Positions 62,991 to 64,000 of a stretch of 64,000 nucleotides of DNA are shown one piece after another. The stretch comes from CAZMRF01 sp964568735. GTDB taxonomy: Bacteria; Acidobacteriota; Polarisedimenticolia; JACPZX01. The position numbers and the translations under genes were made by a program. The number at the start of each line of letters is the position of its first letter. Within the stretch, counting starts at the first letter, position 1. Below the pieces are notes generated by a model. The model was not told the DNA's origin. It made no database searches and worked only from the letters and a program-made list of their open reading frames with translations. The stretch lies in assembly GCA_964568735.1 (NCBI GenBank), contig CAZMRF010000014.1, forward strand, positions 1 to 64,000, in the 5' to 3' direction.

Positions 62991-64000
62991 ATGGCCAGCC
63001 GCACCTACCCGCGCCTGACGCGGCCGCCCCGTTCCTCTTTCTTCCTGTTCGGGATCCGGGGAGCGGGCAAGAGCACCTGGGCCGGAGAACAATTCCCACG
63101 AGCCCGGCGGATCGATCTCCTGGACGACGCCCGATATCAGGGCCTTCTAGCGAGCCCGGGACAGTTCGCCGACGAGATCCGTTCCCTTCCGCGTGGGAGC
63201 TGGGTTGTGGTGGACGAGGTCCAGCGGATTCCCGGGCTCCTGAACGAAGTCCACCGCTTCATCGAAGACAGGAGCCTCCGCTTCGTGCTCCTCGGGTCCA
63301 GCGCGCGGAAGCTCAGGACGGGGGGGACGAACCTCCTTGCGGGGCGGGCGGTGTGGAAGACCATGTACCCGCTCGTGCCCGAAGAGCTGGCTCGGGATTT
63401 CTCACTGGACGCCGCGCTGCGCTTCGGGACGATTCCTCTCGTCTGGGCCTCACCTGACAGGCGGCAGACGCTCCAGTCCTACGTCCAGCTCTACCTCAAA
63501 GAGGAAATCAAGGCCGAGGCTCTCGTGCGCAACCTCCCAGGCTTCGCACGGTTCCTTCCCATCGCGGCGCGCTTCCACGGCCAGGTGGTCAATGTTTCCG
63601 GGATTGCGCGTGATGCCGGAACGGCCCGGACCACCGTCACCGGCTACCTCGATATCCTCGAGGACACGTTGCTGACGTTCCGGCTGCCTGCCTTCGAGGC
63701 GCGCCTGAGAGTGCGCGAGCGGAAACATCCCAAGCTCTACTGGGTGGATCCCGGGCTCGTGCGGGCCGTGAAAGGTCAGCTCGACGCCGTCACTGACGAG
63801 GAGAAAGGGCCGCTGCTGGAGGGCTGGGTCCTCACGCTGCTGAGGGTCTACGCGGAAGAGCGGGGCCTCTACGAGGAGATCTCCTACTGGGCCCCCTTGC
63901 AGGCGAAGGGCCTGGAAGTTGACTTCCTACTCAAGCGAGGGCGCGAGCTGCTGGCGCTGGAGGTCAAAGAGTCGGGGAGGTTCTCACGCTCCTGGCTGGC
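62991..64000 (+). CDS. AAA ATPase with DUF4143 domain (copy 3, cut by window end)
   Basis: 336 codons are visible and the frame is open at the right edge. P-loop FLFGIRGAGKSTWAGEQF, Walker B WVVVDEVQRIPGLLNEV, sensor FVLLGSSARKL, winged helix VNVSGIARDAGTARTTVTGY, then KHPKLYWVDPGLV and the nuclease-like GLEVDFLLKRGRELLALEVK. It lies on the plus strand with its own inverted repeat. Only a short C-terminal part should be missing. Confidence 0.9.
   Translation, partial: MASRTYPRLTRPPRSSFFLFGIRGAGKSTWAGEQFPRARRIDLLDDARYQGLLASPGQFADEIRSLPRGSWVVVDEVQRIPGLLNEVHRFIEDRSLRFVLLGSSARKLRTGGTNLLAGRAVWKTMYPLVPEELARDFSLDAALRFGTIPLVWASPDRRQTLQSYVQLYLKEEIKAEALVRNLPGFARFLPIAARFHGQVVNVSGIARDAGTARTTVTGYLDILEDTLLTFRLPAFEARLRVRERKHPKLYWVDPGLVRAVKGQLDAVTDEEKGPLLEGWVLTLLRVYAEERGLYEEISYWAPLQAKGLEVDFLLKRGRELLALEVKESGRFSRSWL

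Overview
The window is a 64 kb piece of a high-GC Gram-negative chromosome. Lipopolysaccharide inner-core genes (two heptosyltransferases, a Kdo-kinase-like protein, a heptose-7-phosphate kinase), a beta-barrel protein and lipoproteins imply an outer membrane. A CIRCE element in front of groES-groEL implies HrcA control. Acidobacteriota or a neighbouring uncultured phylum is my best guess from overall gene style; this is inference, since there is no rRNA or other decisive marker. No rRNA, tRNA, CRISPR array or transposase was seen.

Region 1 (1-12.9 kb): the 5' part of groEL, then groES with CIRCE, divergent from a two-gene unit of a ClpB-type AAA+ ATPase and an unrecognised partner. pyrE follows, then an operon of cupredoxin, hybrid histidine kinase and outer-membrane barrel, then L-lysine 6-aminotransferase and a C-terminal processing protease.

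Region 2 (12.9-28 kb): tatA/B-tatC run into a glycosyltransferase and a KdkA-like kinase, opposed by waaF and waaC. Then come a Trm112-like protein, the heptose kinase, two adjacent kinases that have lost catalytic residues, purM, a cation/proton antiporter, a large secreted beta-helix protein with a metal-binding repeat region, and a YccU-like CoA-binding protein.

Region 3 (28.2-46.4 kb): a complete, tightly overlapping division and cell-wall cluster, mraZ-rsmH-ftsL-ftsI-murE-murF-mraY-murD-ftsW-murG-murC-murB-ftsQ-ftsA-ftsZ. It is preceded by a near-consensus promoter and a ladder of MraZ boxes at about 10-bp spacing. It lacks ddl.

Region 4 (46.4-64 kb): an accessory region. It holds an AbiE toxin-antitoxin pair behind a perfect 14-bp inverted-repeat operator, a cytoplasmic protein fusing an alpha/beta-hydrolase to a subtilisin protease, and an endonuclease III-like gene plus a deleted second copy on either side of an AAA/DUF4143 ATPase. 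Two further DUF4143 ATPases follow. Each of the three has its own palindrome over a predicted -10 box that sits almost on the start codon. Ordinary metabolic genes (VOC, SRPBCC, DHFR-like, branched-chain aminotransferase) and a four-gene YbhGFSR-type ABC exporter operon are interspersed. The best candidates for something new are the hydrolase-subtilase fusion, the three self-contained DUF4143 modules and the pair of degenerate kinases.
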